A stretch of 64,000 nt of DNA from positions 124,001-188,000 of the forward strand of contig CAVXWX010000001.1 in NCBI GenBank assembly GCA_963765555.1, given 5' to 3'. A program made the translations under genes and the position numbers. The DNA is from JL08 sp963765555 (lineage in GTDB: Bacteria; Pseudomonadota; Alphaproteobacteria; Rhodobacterales; Rhodobacteraceae). Shown here one piece after another: positions 49,871-58,523 of the stretch (its first letter is position 1; the number at the start of each line of letters is the position of its first letter). The notes under the pieces are model-generated. The model was not told where the DNA came from. It searched no databases and worked only from the letters and a program-made list of their open reading frames with translations.

Positions 49871-51529
49871 TTGAATAGCGCACATATGCAGAGACAATCC
49901 CGTTCGGGGGACAGCCTGCGATGGCTGGGTGTGCTGGCGTCTGCCACCGCGATTGCCTGCGTTCTGCCCATGCTCGCGGTACTGATTGCAGCGGTTTCGG
50001 GCGGCACCGACACGGTTGCGCATCTGATCCAGACTGTGTTGCCACGCTATGCCGGTACGACACTGGTTCTTGTCCTGCTGGTGGCGCTGGGCACATTCGC
50101 TCTTGGTGTTGGGGCGGCGTGGCTGGTTACGATGACGCGGTTTCCCGGCGTTCGGGTGCTTGAGATTGCGCTTGTGCTGCCATTGGCCTTTCCGGCCTAT
50201 GTTCTGGCTTATGCCTATACCCATATTCTGGATCACCCCGGCATTGTTCAAAGCACATTGCGCGATGTGACGGGATGGGGCCCGAGAGATTACTGGTTTC
50301 CCGAAATCAGATCTGTCGGGGGCGCGGCAGCCATGTTGATTCTGGTGCTGTACCCTTATGTCTATCTTCTTGCCCGCGCTGCATTCTTGCAGCAAAGCGG
50401 AACAACCTTTCTCGCCGCGCGCGCCTTGGGCAAAAGCGCTTGGGCAGCGTTTTTGCAGGTCAGCCTTCCGATGGCGCGGCCCGCTATTGCAGGCGGTGTG
50501 TTGCTTGCAGTGATGGAAACGATCGCCGATTTCGGCACGGTTGCTTATTTTGGCGTCCAGACATTTGCGACAGGTATCTATACCAGTTGGTTTTCGATGG
50601 CCGATCGCGCCGCCGCGGCCCAGCTTGCCCTGTGTTTGCTGACATTTGCGCTTATGCTTGCCATGCTGGAACGGTATCAGCGCGGGAACGCCAAATACCA
50701 TGATACGTCCAAACGCCATCAGACGATGGCACCTGCAGAACTGCACGGAGTTCGGGCGGGTCTGGCCTTTTTCTTGTGTGCGGTTCCTGTCGTATTCGGG
50801 TGTCTGCTGCCGGTGGCCATTCTGCTGCAAATGGGGCTTGGGTCCGAGCAGGATTTGTTCAGCAACCGGTATATGGGTTTTGTCCGCAATTCGATCACGT
50901 TGGCGGGTACCGCTGCGGTTTTGACCGTTTGCGCTGCCGTGTCTGTCGGTTTTTTCCAACGCTTGCGGCCCGGTCGCCTGTCGTCCACGGCCGCGTATGC
51001 GGCGCGGTTGGGATATGCCGTTCCCGGTGGCGTAATTGCGGTGGGGCTGATGGTGCCCTTTGCGGTCTTTGACAATGTGCTGGACGGCTGGATGAGATCA
51101 ACCTTTGATATCTCGACAGGGTTGCTTGTGACGGGGTCTATCTGGTTGCTGGTTGCGGCCTATATGGTGCGCTTTCTGGCGGCAGCGCTGGGTGCTTATG
51201 AAGGCGGCCAAAGTACAGTGCACGCCAACATGGATGCTGCGGCGCGGTCTTTGGGGCAAACCCCGTTCGGCACGCTCCGGCGCGTGCATCTGCCTATTCT
51301 GACCCCCAGCTTGCTGACCGCTTTGCTTATCGTCTTTGTGGATGTGATGAAGGAATTGCCCGCCACGTTGATCATGCGGCCATTTAATTACGATACTCTG
51401 GCGGTACAGGCGTACCGGCTGGCGTCTGACGAAAGACTGGCCGGGGCGGCGGTGCCCAGTCTTGTGATCGTCGCCGTTGGTTTGCTGCCTGTCATCCTGA
51501 TCTGTCGACAGGTTGGCCGACAGATTTAA
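49871..51529 (+). CDS. Ferric-iron ABC transporter permease (FbpB family)
   Basis: 552-residue double-permease with two copies of the binding-protein-dependent permease domain, each with an EAA-type loop (AARALGKSAWAAFLQVSLPM and AARSLGQTPFGTLRRVHLPI), as in FbpB/SfuB iron transporters. About twelve helices. Starts with TTG 49871, with GAGG (49861-49864) upstream; ATG 49886 is an alternative. The binding protein (54832, minus strand) is 2.3 kb away and no cognate FbpC ATPase is encoded in the window. Confidence 0.87.
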   Translation: MNSAHMQRQSRSGDSLRWLGVLASATAIACVLPMLAVLIAAVSGGTDTVAHLIQTVLPRYAGTTLVLVLLVALGTFALGVGAAWLVTMTRFPGVRVLEIALVLPLAFPAYVLAYAYTHILDHPGIVQSTLRDVTGWGPRDYWFPEIRSVGGAAAMLILVLYPYVYLLARAAFLQQSGTTFLAARALGKSAWAAFLQVSLPMARPAIAGGVLLAVMETIADFGTVAYFGVQTFATGIYTSWFSMADRAAAAQLALCLLTFALMLAMLERYQRGNAKYHDTSKRHQTMAPAELHGVRAGLAFFLCAVPVVFGCLLPVAILLQMGLGSEQDLFSNRYMGFVRNSITLAGTAAVLTVCAAVSVGFFQRLRPGRLSSTAAYAARLGYAVPGGVIAVGLMVPFAVFDNVLDGWMRSTFDISTGLLVTGSIWLLVAAYMVRFLAAALGAYEGGQSTVHANMDAAARSLGQTPFGTLRRVHLPILTPSLLTALLIVFVDVMKELPATLIMRPFNYDTLAVQAYRLASDERLAGAAVPSLVIVAVGLLPVILICRQVGRQI

Positions 51530-51575
51530 CGTTCACGTATTTGCGGGCGGTTATCAAATTGTGAAATTAAAAAGC

Positions 51576-51592
51576 TTGACTGAATCAGTCAA
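51576..51592. promoter_or_regulatory. Perfect 17-bp palindrome upstream of the methanethiol oxidase gene
   Basis: TTGACTGA-A-TCAGTCAA, centred 95 bp upstream of the SBP56 start and 55 bp after the iron-permease stop. Its core GACTGAATCAGTC fits the core GACTRWWWYAGTC of the E. coli IscR type-1 site at every position, suggesting a Rrf2-family (IscR-like) operator. Confidence 0.6.
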
Positions 51593-51678
51593 CTTCGCCG
51601 ACCTTGGTCAGGCGCGAAAATAATTCCAAAATCAATGGAAAATGACGAATTCAGTTCCAATCTCTGGGAGGAGAGCCA

Positions 51679-53079
51679 ATGAATTTGAGACCAGACCCAA
51701 CCTTTCACCCGTCCCCGAAAATGGCGATGGAAGCCCCCGTCGAAAATGTTGCATTCACCTTGATGCTAAGCCCGGACGGGTCGCAACCCGACGGGTTGGC
51801 CGTGGTCGATGTGGATCCCAAATCAAAAACCTATGGCCAGATTGTGCATCAGGTAATCATGCCGAACAAAGGGGATGAATTTCACCATTTCGGTTGGAAT
51901 GCCTGTTCGTCGTCGCTGTCGCCGCTTTCCGGCCATGCATTTCTGGAACGTCGTTACCTGATCATCCCGGGCATCCGGTCTTCGCGGATTTACATCATCG
52001 ATGTAAAGGAGCCGCTGAAGGCAAAGATTCACAAGATCATCGAACCCGAGGAATTGTTCGCCAAAACCGGGTATTCCCGCCCGCACACGATCCATTGCGG
52101 TCCCGAAGGCATCTATGTGTCCACTTTGGGTGGCGGTGGCAAGGACGGCACCGACGGCCCCCCCGGTATCTTTATCATGGATTGTGAAACCTTCGAGATT
52201 CTGGGCCGCTGGGAAATGGACCGTGGCATTCAGGACAAACACTATGACTTCTGGTGGAACCTGCCGCGGGATTACATGGTCAGTTCCGAATGGGGCCTGC
52301 CGCCACAGTTTGAAAACGGCATCGTTGCCGAGGATTTGTTAAGCAACAAATACGGCCACAAAATCCATTTCTGGGATTTGCGGGCGCGCAAGAATGTTCA
52401 GACCATCGATCTGGGCGCAAACCATCAGATGGCGTTGGAAATTCGCCCTGCGCATGACCCTGTGAAAGAATACGGGTTTTGCGGCGTTGTTGTGGACACG
52501 ACGAACCTGCAAGGCGCGATCTTTACATGGTGGCGCAACAAGGACGGAACGTTCGAGGCCAAGAAAACCATTACGATCGATCCGGTGCCGGCAGATGCAG
52601 ATGATCTGCCCGATCTGTTGAAAGGGTTTGGCGCGGTCCCGCCCTTGGTCACGGATATCGATCTGAGCCTTGATGACAAATACCTGTATGTGGCGTGCTG
52701 GGGATTGGGCGAAATGCATCAGTATGATGTATCAGACCCGATGAACCCGGTTCTGGCCGGCAAGGTTGAAATCGGTGGCATTGTGGCCAAGACGAAACAC
52801 CCCAACGGTGAAGAGTTCGGCTATGGCCCGCAGATGGTCGAGATCAGCCGCGATGGAAAACGTGTCTACTGGACCAACTCGCTTTACTCCACCTGGGACG
52901 ACCAGTTCTATCCCGGAGAACGGGGGGCTGCGATGGTGATGGCCAATGTCGGCGAAAAGGGCGGTTTGACGCTGGACAAAGATTTCTGGGTCAAGTTTCC
53001 GGATGGTTATCGTTCGCATCAGATCCGTCTTGAAGGCGGTGATTGTTCCACTGACAGCTTTTGCTATCCGTCGGTCTGA
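51679..53079 (+). CDS. mtoX: Selenium-binding protein SBP56 / methanethiol oxidase
   Basis: 466-residue beta-propeller protein of the SBP56 family. Hallmarks: DEFHHFGWNACSSSLSPLSG, RPHTIHCGPEGIYVSTLGGG, DFWWNLPRDYMVSSEWGLPP, CWGLGEMHQYDVSDP and the C-terminal SHQIRLEGGDCSTD. Bacterial members are copper-dependent methanethiol oxidases (methanethiol plus O2 to formaldehyde, H2S and H2O2). In a marine roseobacter methanethiol arises from DMSP. No signal peptide is evident at MNLRPDPTFHPSP, so export is unclear. It is followed after 3 bp by a membrane protein gene. The alternative is a selenium- or thiol-related role. Confidence 0.85.
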   Translation: MNLRPDPTFHPSPKMAMEAPVENVAFTLMLSPDGSQPDGLAVVDVDPKSKTYGQIVHQVIMPNKGDEFHHFGWNACSSSLSPLSGHAFLERRYLIIPGIRSSRIYIIDVKEPLKAKIHKIIEPEELFAKTGYSRPHTIHCGPEGIYVSTLGGGGKDGTDGPPGIFIMDCETFEILGRWEMDRGIQDKHYDFWWNLPRDYMVSSEWGLPPQFENGIVAEDLLSNKYGHKIHFWDLRARKNVQTIDLGANHQMALEIRPAHDPVKEYGFCGVVVDTTNLQGAIFTWWRNKDGTFEAKKTITIDPVPADADDLPDLLKGFGAVPPLVTDIDLSLDDKYLYVACWGLGEMHQYDVSDPMNPVLAGKVEIGGIVAKTKHPNGEEFGYGPQMVEISRDGKRVYWTNSLYSTWDDQFYPGERGAAMVMANVGEKGGLTLDKDFWVKFPDGYRSHQIRLEGGDCSTDSFCYPSV

Positions 53080-53082
53080 TCG

Positions 53083-53745
53083 TTGACTGAATTGCTTTCC
53101 GGTACGGCCGGCCTGTGGTTGGCCGTTATCGGGGTTGGATTATACCATGGGGCCAATCCGGGAATGGGTTGGCCCCTTGCTGTCTCGGCTGCGTTGATGG
53201 AGCAGAAGGCCGGTGCAATGCCGCGTGCGCTTGCCGCGCTTGCGGTTGGTCATTTCGTATCCATGGTTGGCATTCTGCTGCCTTTTGCCTTCATGTACGT
53301 CCTGATCGACTATCAGCGCGAAATCCAGCTGGGCGCGGCGGTGTTGGTGATCGGGCTAGGTGTGTACCTGTTATTGAACCGGCGTCATCCGCGATTTCTG
53401 GCACGGGTTCCACCTTCCCGTTTGGCGCTTTGGTCCTTTCTGGTGGCTATGGCGCATGGTGCCGGATTGATGTTGGTCCCTATCTATCTTGGGCTCTGCG
53501 AAATGTCGGAACTGGATGGGGGGCATCGCGCTGCGGCGTCTCTTATGGGTGAAAACGCCGGCCTTGCGATCGCCGTTGCGCTAGTTCACACGGCTGCGAT
53601 GATCGTTGCGGGGGGCGGTATCGCTGTTGCTGTGTACCGATGGCTGGGGCTCAAATTCCTGACGAAAAGCTGGTTTGATCTGGATATCGTCTGGGCGCTT
53701 TCGTTGATTCTGGTCGGGATCATCGGGTTTATTCACGCATTCTAA
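53083..53745 (+). CDS. Six-helix membrane protein with intramembrane histidines
   Basis: 220 residues, not assigned to a family with confidence. Six predicted helices; a His occurs in or beside almost every one: VGLYHGANPGMGW (helix 1), AVGHFVSMVG (2), VAMAHGAGLML (4), ALVHTAAMIV (5) and GFIHAF (6). The HGAN and HGAG motifs recall NicO/UreH/HupE-type metal transporters. It begins with TTG 53083, 3 bp after the SBP56 stop, so it is coupled to it. Since SBP56/MtoX enzymes need copper, a metal-delivery role is an attractive inference, not shown. Confidence 0.75.
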   Translation: MTELLSGTAGLWLAVIGVGLYHGANPGMGWPLAVSAALMEQKAGAMPRALAALAVGHFVSMVGILLPFAFMYVLIDYQREIQLGAAVLVIGLGVYLLLNRRHPRFLARVPPSRLALWSFLVAMAHGAGLMLVPIYLGLCEMSELDGGHRAAASLMGENAGLAIAVALVHTAAMIVAGGGIAVAVYRWLGLKFLTKSWFDLDIVWALSLILVGIIGFIHAF

Positions 53746-53761
53746 ACGCGGAACAGACAAA

Positions 53762-53787
53762 AAACGCGGGTCGTCAAACCCGCGTTT
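53762..53787. terminator. Bidirectional terminator
   Basis: AAACGCGGGT (53762-53771) pairs perfectly with ACCCGCGTTT (53778-53787), 6-nt loop, in the 67-bp gap between the convergent membrane protein and fbpA genes. An A-run (53757-53764) gives a U-run on the minus transcript. Confidence 0.88.
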
Positions 53788-53812
53788 AATGCAGTTCACA
53801 TTGAATACCGGG

Positions 53813-54832
53813 TTATTTCCAACCCACTTCGTTAAAGATTTTCTGGGCGGTTGCGATGTTTTTTGCAACGGCTGACAAATCGACGTCGTCTGCCTCGAAC
53901 GTTCCCAGTTTGGCGACCGAGGGTGACAACTGCACGCCTTGCACAACGGGATATTCATCATTTCCAGCCGAAAAATACTGCTGGGCCTGATCCGAGGCGA
54001 GATATTCAAGGAATTTGACGGCGTTGTCATAATTCGGGGCATAAGCCGCAATGCCGCCACCGGACAGGTTCATATGCGCGCCATTGCCATTCTGATCGGG
54101 GAACAGCCAGCCGATCTGATCAATGCTTTCGGACACGCCTTTGACATCCGTGCGGATTGCGCGGGCGAAATAGTAGGTGTTGGAGACAGAGATATCGCAT
54201 TCCCCGGATACAATTCCGCGCAACTGGTCCGTGTCGCCACCTTGCGGGTCGCGGGCCATGTTGGCAACGACGCCTGTTGCCCAGTCGCGTGCGGCGCCTT
54301 CGCCTTCATGTGTGACAATCGCCGCCAACAGGGTTTGATTGTATTCGTTGCTGGACGACCGGATGCAAATCTGGCCCTTGTACATAGGGTCTGCAAGCGC
54401 GGCATAGGTTTGCGGTGGTGTGCTCACGGTTTCGGTGTTGTAAAAGATGATGCGCGATCGCTGTGACAGACCAAACCACTGATTGTCGGTGTCCTGCAAC
54501 TGGGGGGGGATGCGCTCTTCCAGAATTGCGCTGTCGATGGGTTGTAACACGCCCAAATCCTTGGCGCGTGCCAAGCGGGACGTGTCAACCGTCAGCAGGA
54601 TATCGGCAGGACTGTTGGCGCCTTCCGCCTGCATCCGCGCGAGCAATTCGTCAGCTTTGCCTTCGATCCGGTTGATCGTGATTCCGGTCGCATCGGTGAA
54701 ATCTGAATACAGGCGTTCGTCTGTGTCATAATGGCGCGAGGAATAAAGGTTTAGTTCGCCTTCGGCTGTGGCCATGGTCGCCACTGATCCGGCCAGTGCA
54801 AGTGCCAGTGTTGGGGTGAGAAGTTTTGTCAT
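53813..54832 (-). CDS. fbpA: Ferric-iron ABC transporter substrate-binding protein
   Basis: 339-residue periplasmic binding protein of the FbpA/FutA type. Signal peptide MTKLLTPTLALALAGSVATM to ATA, then GELNLYSSRHYDTDERLYSD with the N-terminal His/Tyr iron-ligand region, ADILLTVDTSRLARAKDLGV, SNTYYFARAIRTDVKGV (the paired tyrosine ligands YY) and GGGIAAYAPNYDNAVKFLEY. ATG 54832 starts the signal peptide; the frame to 54898 does not help. The partner permease is upstream on the other strand. Possible Rrf2-type sites lie upstream (54879-54891, 54928-54938), both degenerate. Confidence 0.92.
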   Translation of the reverse strand: MTKLLTPTLALALAGSVATMATAEGELNLYSSRHYDTDERLYSDFTDATGITINRIEGKADELLARMQAEGANSPADILLTVDTSRLARAKDLGVLQPIDSAILEERIPPQLQDTDNQWFGLSQRSRIIFYNTETVSTPPQTYAALADPMYKGQICIRSSSNEYNQTLLAAIVTHEGEGAARDWATGVVANMARDPQGGDTDQLRGIVSGECDISVSNTYYFARAIRTDVKGVSESIDQIGWLFPDQNGNGAHMNLSGGGIAAYAPNYDNAVKFLEYLASDQAQQYFSAGNDEYPVVQGVQLSPSVAKLGTFEADDVDLSAVAKNIATAQKIFNEVGWK

Positions 54833-54967
54833 CTGTGGAGCCTTATCGCGTGATGTAAAAATGCTTCGGATATTTCCGACTAAAACCATCAGAAACACAA
54901 ATCCCGAGTGAGCGCAATCATATTCTTACTATTTTAGTTGGTTAATTTTGCGCTGGCACCAGCGTAC

Positions 54968-54998
54968 AAAAAAACCGCCCGGTGACCGGGCGGCTGTT
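54968..54998. terminator. Terminator after rpmJ (bidirectional)
   Basis: CCGCCCGG (54975-54982), loop TGA, CCGGGCGG (54986-54993). On the minus strand it is followed by seven U (complement of 54968-54974); on the plus strand by CTGTTTTT. Ends the tRNA-Val/rpmJ transcript. Confidence 0.92.
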
Positions 54999-55037
54999 TT
55001 TGTCTCTCAACGCCAGTTAAAGCGTTTTAAGCGGGTC

Positions 55038-55163
55038 TTAACCCTGACGGGCTTTGAACCGGGGTTGCGTCTTGTTGATCACGTAGACGCGGCCTTTGCG
55101 ACGCACAATGCGGCAATCACGATGCCGTGCTTTGAGCGAACGGAGCGAATTTCTGACCTTCAT
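55038..55163 (-). CDS. rpmJ: Ribosomal protein bL36, zinc-less type
   Basis: 41-residue large-subunit protein MKVRNSLRSLKARHRDCRIV continuing RRKGRVYVINKTQPRFKARQ and G. Length 41 and the single Cys mark the B-type, lacking the C-x2-C zinc ribbon of the A-type, as is usual in alphaproteobacteria. ATG 55163 is preceded on the minus strand by AGGAGA. Lies 86 bp after tRNA-Val on the same strand. Confidence 0.95.
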   Translation of the reverse strand: MKVRNSLRSLKARHRDCRIVRRKGRVYVINKTQPRFKARQG

Positions 55164-55249
55164 GGGTCTTCTCCTAGTCTCGTGGCGCGGGCCAGCGCCG
55201 GGGTTGCGGGTGTTTCGACCAGCAATTGCGGGCCGGAACAGTGAATTCA

Positions 55250-55324
55250 TGGTGGGCACTACAAGGTTCGAACTTGTGACCCCTTCGATGTCAACGAAGT
55301 GCTCTACCGCTGAGCTAAGCGCCC
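55250..55324 (-). tRNA. tRNA-Val (GAC)
   Basis: 75 nt including an encoded CCA. Acceptor GGGCGCT with AGTGCCC (one G-T pair), D arm GCTC-AGCGGTA-GAGC, anticodon arm CTTCG-TTGACAT-CGAAG with anticodon GAC, variable GGGTC, T arm ACAAG-TTCGAAC-CTTGT, discriminator A. All stems pair. Reads valine GUC (and GUU by wobble). Confidence 0.97.
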
Positions 55325-55473
55325 ATGAATACCGACAGGAATGTCTGTGCCCCAACAAAATGGGGCGCGGAAATCCGCGCCGGTAGGCGGTCTATAAAAG
55401 GAGTCGCAGAAGGGATCAAGGGCTTTTGGCATTTGACTTTAATGCGCTATCATATCCCATAAGGGGAATGGAA

Positions 55474-56334
55474 ATGCCGCATGACGCCTTTGATCTGATT
55501 CTACCGGAGCAGCGCACATCGTGCGCGGTTTTCGCTTCGCCGCATAGTGCGCGGCGTTATCCACAATCCTTTGTGCGCCAGTCTGTTCTGGACGAACATG
55601 TTATCCGCTCTTCCGAAGACGCGTTTGTCGATCAATTGTTCGACTGTGCGCCGGAATTTGGTGCCCCGTTTCTGAAGGCGGGCGTGCCGCGCGCGTATCT
55701 GGATTTGAACCGCAGCCCTGACGAGCTGGACCCTGCGTTGATCGAAGGGGTTGAAAAGCACGGGCATAACCCGCGTGTTGCATCAGGTTTGGGCGTTATC
55801 CCGCGTGTGGTGGCCAATGGCCGCGCGATTTATCGGGGCAAACTAAGACGCGCAGAAGCGCAACGCCGCATCGACCAGTTCTGGTATCCATACCACCATG
55901 CCTTGCAGAACCTTCTGGATCAGGCACTGTCCCATCATGGCCGCGCCATATTGATCGACTGTCATTCAATGCCGCACGAGGCGATGGACGGCATTGCCAG
56001 ATCCGGGGTCAAAAGACCCGAGATCGTTCTGGGCGACCGGTTCGGTGCCGCAGCAAACGGTGAAATCGTTGACCGGATCGAATCTGCGTTTGCGACAGCG
56101 GGGTTTGTCGTGTCGCGCAATGCACCATTTGCGGGGGCCTATGTTGCGCAGGCCTATGGCCGCCCGTCGCGCCAGCAACACGCCATTCAGGTCGAAATTG
56201 ACAGGTCGATCTATATGAATGAAATCCTGATCCGGCCGAACAAGAACTTTGATGCGTTCCGAAGAACCCTGCGCGGCGTTATTGCCGAGATCAGTACGAT
56301 TGGACAACGGCGCGTGCCGCTGGCTGCGGAGTAG
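55474..56334 (+). CDS. N-formylglutamate amidohydrolase
   Basis: 286-residue zinc hydrolase of the HutG/N-formylglutamate amidohydrolase family, which releases formate and glutamate in histidine degradation. Blocks: FASPHSARRYPQSFVRQ, SSEDAFVDQLFDCA (catalytic D/E region), VPRAYLDLNRSPDELDP, AILIDCHSMPHEA (zinc His/Asp), VEIDRSIYMNE. No other hut genes are near, so other N-acyl amino acids are possible substrates. ATG 55474 has AAGGGG (55461-55466) at 7-nt spacing; ATG 55468 and TTG 55426 are weaker. Confidence 0.88.
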   Translation: MPHDAFDLILPEQRTSCAVFASPHSARRYPQSFVRQSVLDEHVIRSSEDAFVDQLFDCAPEFGAPFLKAGVPRAYLDLNRSPDELDPALIEGVEKHGHNPRVASGLGVIPRVVANGRAIYRGKLRRAEAQRRIDQFWYPYHHALQNLLDQALSHHGRAILIDCHSMPHEAMDGIARSGVKRPEIVLGDRFGAAANGEIVDRIESAFATAGFVVSRNAPFAGAYVAQAYGRPSRQQHAIQVEIDRSIYMNEILIRPNKNFDAFRRTLRGVIAEISTIGQRRVPLAAE

Positions 56335-56342
56335 AACCGCAA

Positions 56343-57497
56343 TCAGCTTTTGTAAGGGTCCAGTGAATCACGCAGACCGTCGCCCAGAAAGTTAAAGGCC
56401 AGCACAACGATAATGATCGGCAGCATCGGAATGGCTGTCCACGGATAGATTTCGATTGATGCAAGGTTTTGCGCGTCGTTCAGCATAACGCCCCAACTGA
56501 CCGCCGGCGCGCGCAGACCCAGACCCAGAAAGCTAAGCGCGGTTTCACCAAGGATCATCGCCGGAATGGACAGGGTCGCGCTGGCGATCAGGTGGCTGAG
56601 AAAGTTGGGCAGCAGATGACGCTGGATAATACGCTTTGGTTTGGCCCCCATCATTTCCGCTGCACGCACGTATTCTTCTTCACGCAAGCTTAGAAACTTT
56701 GACCGGACGGAACGGGCCAGCCCGGGCCAATCCAACAGGCCCAGGATGATCGAAATTATGAAGAAGACGGCGACCGGTCCCCAATGTGACGGCACGGCCG
56801 CCGACAAGGCCAGCCACAAGGGCAGTTCGGGCAAAGAGCGCAAAATTTCGATTGTGCGCTGGATCAGCCAGTCCGTCTTGCCGCCGAAATATCCCGCGAT
56901 ACTGCCAAAACCGATGCCTAGCAGAAAGGATACGCTGATCCCGATCAGGCCAACGGTTAGCGACAGTTGCGCCCCGTACAGGATGCGGGAAAACACATCG
57001 CGCCCAAGCCTGTCAGACCCCAGTAAAAAGACTGTCGCGCCTTCTGGTGCACAGAACAGGTGCTTGTCGGTCTTGATCAGCCCGACCAATTTATAGGTTC
57101 CGCCCTCGCAAAAAAATTCGAGCGGCATGGGGGTGTCGAGTTGTGGATCATAGTACCAGCGGAATTCTGTCAGATCGGCGCGTGCGACCAGCGGGATGAC
57201 GTGCGGACCGATGAATTTGCCCTGATTGAACAGATGGATGCCCTGCGGCGGGGCGTAAAGATGATCGGTGTGCCGTTCGTTTGGCGTGTAGGGCGCGATA
57301 AAGCCGGCAAAGGGCAACATCAAATACGAAAACAACAGAAAAAGCCCGGAGATTAGACCAAGCTTGTGACGGCGAAAGCGCCGCCAGACCAGCACCCAGT
57401 TGGGCGCATCCATATCTGTGCGTTCAAGTTTGTGCAGGTCTTCGCTGGGGTCATAGGGCGCATCATCGACATAGCGGCCATCGGGCAGAATTGTCAT
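56343..57497 (-). CDS. yejE: Peptide-type ABC transporter permease (YejE family)
   Basis: 384-residue inner-membrane permease with an N-terminal cytoplasmic extension (PDGRYVDDAPYDPSEDLHKL), first helix at about 48, a large periplasmic loop (about 75-170: HTDHLYAPPQGIHLFNQGKF) and five further helices with the EAA motif AAEMMGAKPKRIIQRHLLPN. The large loop is characteristic of YejE. Its ATG overlaps the corrected yejB stop by ATGA. Last gene of the yejFABE operon. Confidence 0.92.
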   Translation of the reverse strand: MTILPDGRYVDDAPYDPSEDLHKLERTDMDAPNWVLVWRRFRRHKLGLISGLFLLFSYLMLPFAGFIAPYTPNERHTDHLYAPPQGIHLFNQGKFIGPHVIPLVARADLTEFRWYYDPQLDTPMPLEFFCEGGTYKLVGLIKTDKHLFCAPEGATVFLLGSDRLGRDVFSRILYGAQLSLTVGLIGISVSFLLGIGFGSIAGYFGGKTDWLIQRTIEILRSLPELPLWLALSAAVPSHWGPVAVFFIISIILGLLDWPGLARSVRSKFLSLREEEYVRAAEMMGAKPKRIIQRHLLPNFLSHLIASATLSIPAMILGETALSFLGLGLRAPAVSWGVMLNDAQNLASIEIYPWTAIPMLPIIIVVLAFNFLGDGLRDSLDPYKS

Positions 57498-58523
57498 AAT
57501 TCGCGCCCCCCGTACCGGATGCGCGGATCAAGCAGCATCAGCAGCACATCGGAAATCATCGTGCCAATCAACGTTAGCAAGGGCCACGAACATCAGCACA
57601 AACCCGGCCAGAAACTGATCCTGGCTTTTCAGGGCAGCCAGAAGATCGGGGCCGATGGTTTGCAGGCCTAGCACCACCGACACCAGTACCGATCCTGATA
57701 CCATGGCAGGCAGCAAGTTTCCGATATCTGCAACAAAGGGGTTAAAGGCCACACGCAAGGGGTACTTCGCCAGCATCCGCGCCGGTGCCATGCCTTTGGC
57801 CGTTGCGGTTTCGACATAGGGTTTGCCCAGTTCGTCCAGCATGTTGGCACGCAACCGCTGCATCATACCTGCCGCACCTGAGGTACCGATCACAAAGGTA
57901 GGCACAATCAGGTGCACGAGAACCGATTTGACCTTTTCCCAGCTCATCGGTTCGCCTTCGAATTCGGGGGACATCAGGCCGCCGATGGGCAGGTCGAAAT
58001 ATTTGTGACCATAATAGAACAGAATAAGCGCCAGCAAAAAGTTAGGAGTGGCAAGGCCCAGATAGCCGACAAAACCGGCCGTGTAATCCACCCAGCTTTC
58101 CGATTTGGCGGCCGCCAGCACACCCAATGGAAGAGCCACGATATAAACGAACAACACAGCAGACAGGTTCACCAGAACGGTCAGCCACAAGGCGTCGCCG
58201 ACGATTTCCGATACCGGCCTGTCAAATTCGAATGACCAGCCAAAATCGCCCTGTATCAGGCCGGAAAACCCGTTGGGGCCGGGCGCGAACCCGACCCAGA
58301 TCAGATATTGTTCCCAGATCGGGCGATCCAGCGCGTATTCTTCGCGCAAGAACTCGGCCTTGGCGACGCCGGAACTTTGTCCCGTAGCGCGCAGTTCGTT
58401 GATCTGGTTGCTGAGGTAATCGCCGGGGGGCAGGTTGATGATCACAAAGATCAAAACCGATACCACAAGCAGCGTCAGCAGCATGGTGAAAAACCGGTAG
58501 ATTGCGTAGCGCAAGACCATCAT
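57494..58523 (-). pseudogene. yejB: Peptide-type ABC transporter permease (YejB family), frameshifted near the C-terminus
   Basis: About 343 residues. The first 313 residues (MMVLRYAIYRFFTMLLTLLV, VHLIVPTFVIGTSGAAGMMQ, EAA loop ETATAKGMAPARMLAKYPLR) are normal, then the frame as given ends in NVDWHDDFRCAADAA. Skipping one base at about 57575-57576 gives LTLIGTMISDVLLMLLDPRI and RYGGREL, the standard C-terminus of this family, and a stop at 57494 that overlaps the yejE start. A single inserted base is therefore likely. Confidence 0.9.

Noticed and set aside
49781..50959. 392-codon open frame opposite the iron permease
   Set aside because: Composition (His, Gln, Arg, Asn rich) is the reverse complement of hydrophobic membrane codons.
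55038..55358. Longer 106-residue reading of the rpmJ frame
   Set aside because: The upstream extension runs through tRNA-Val; the conserved L36 start is ATG 55163.
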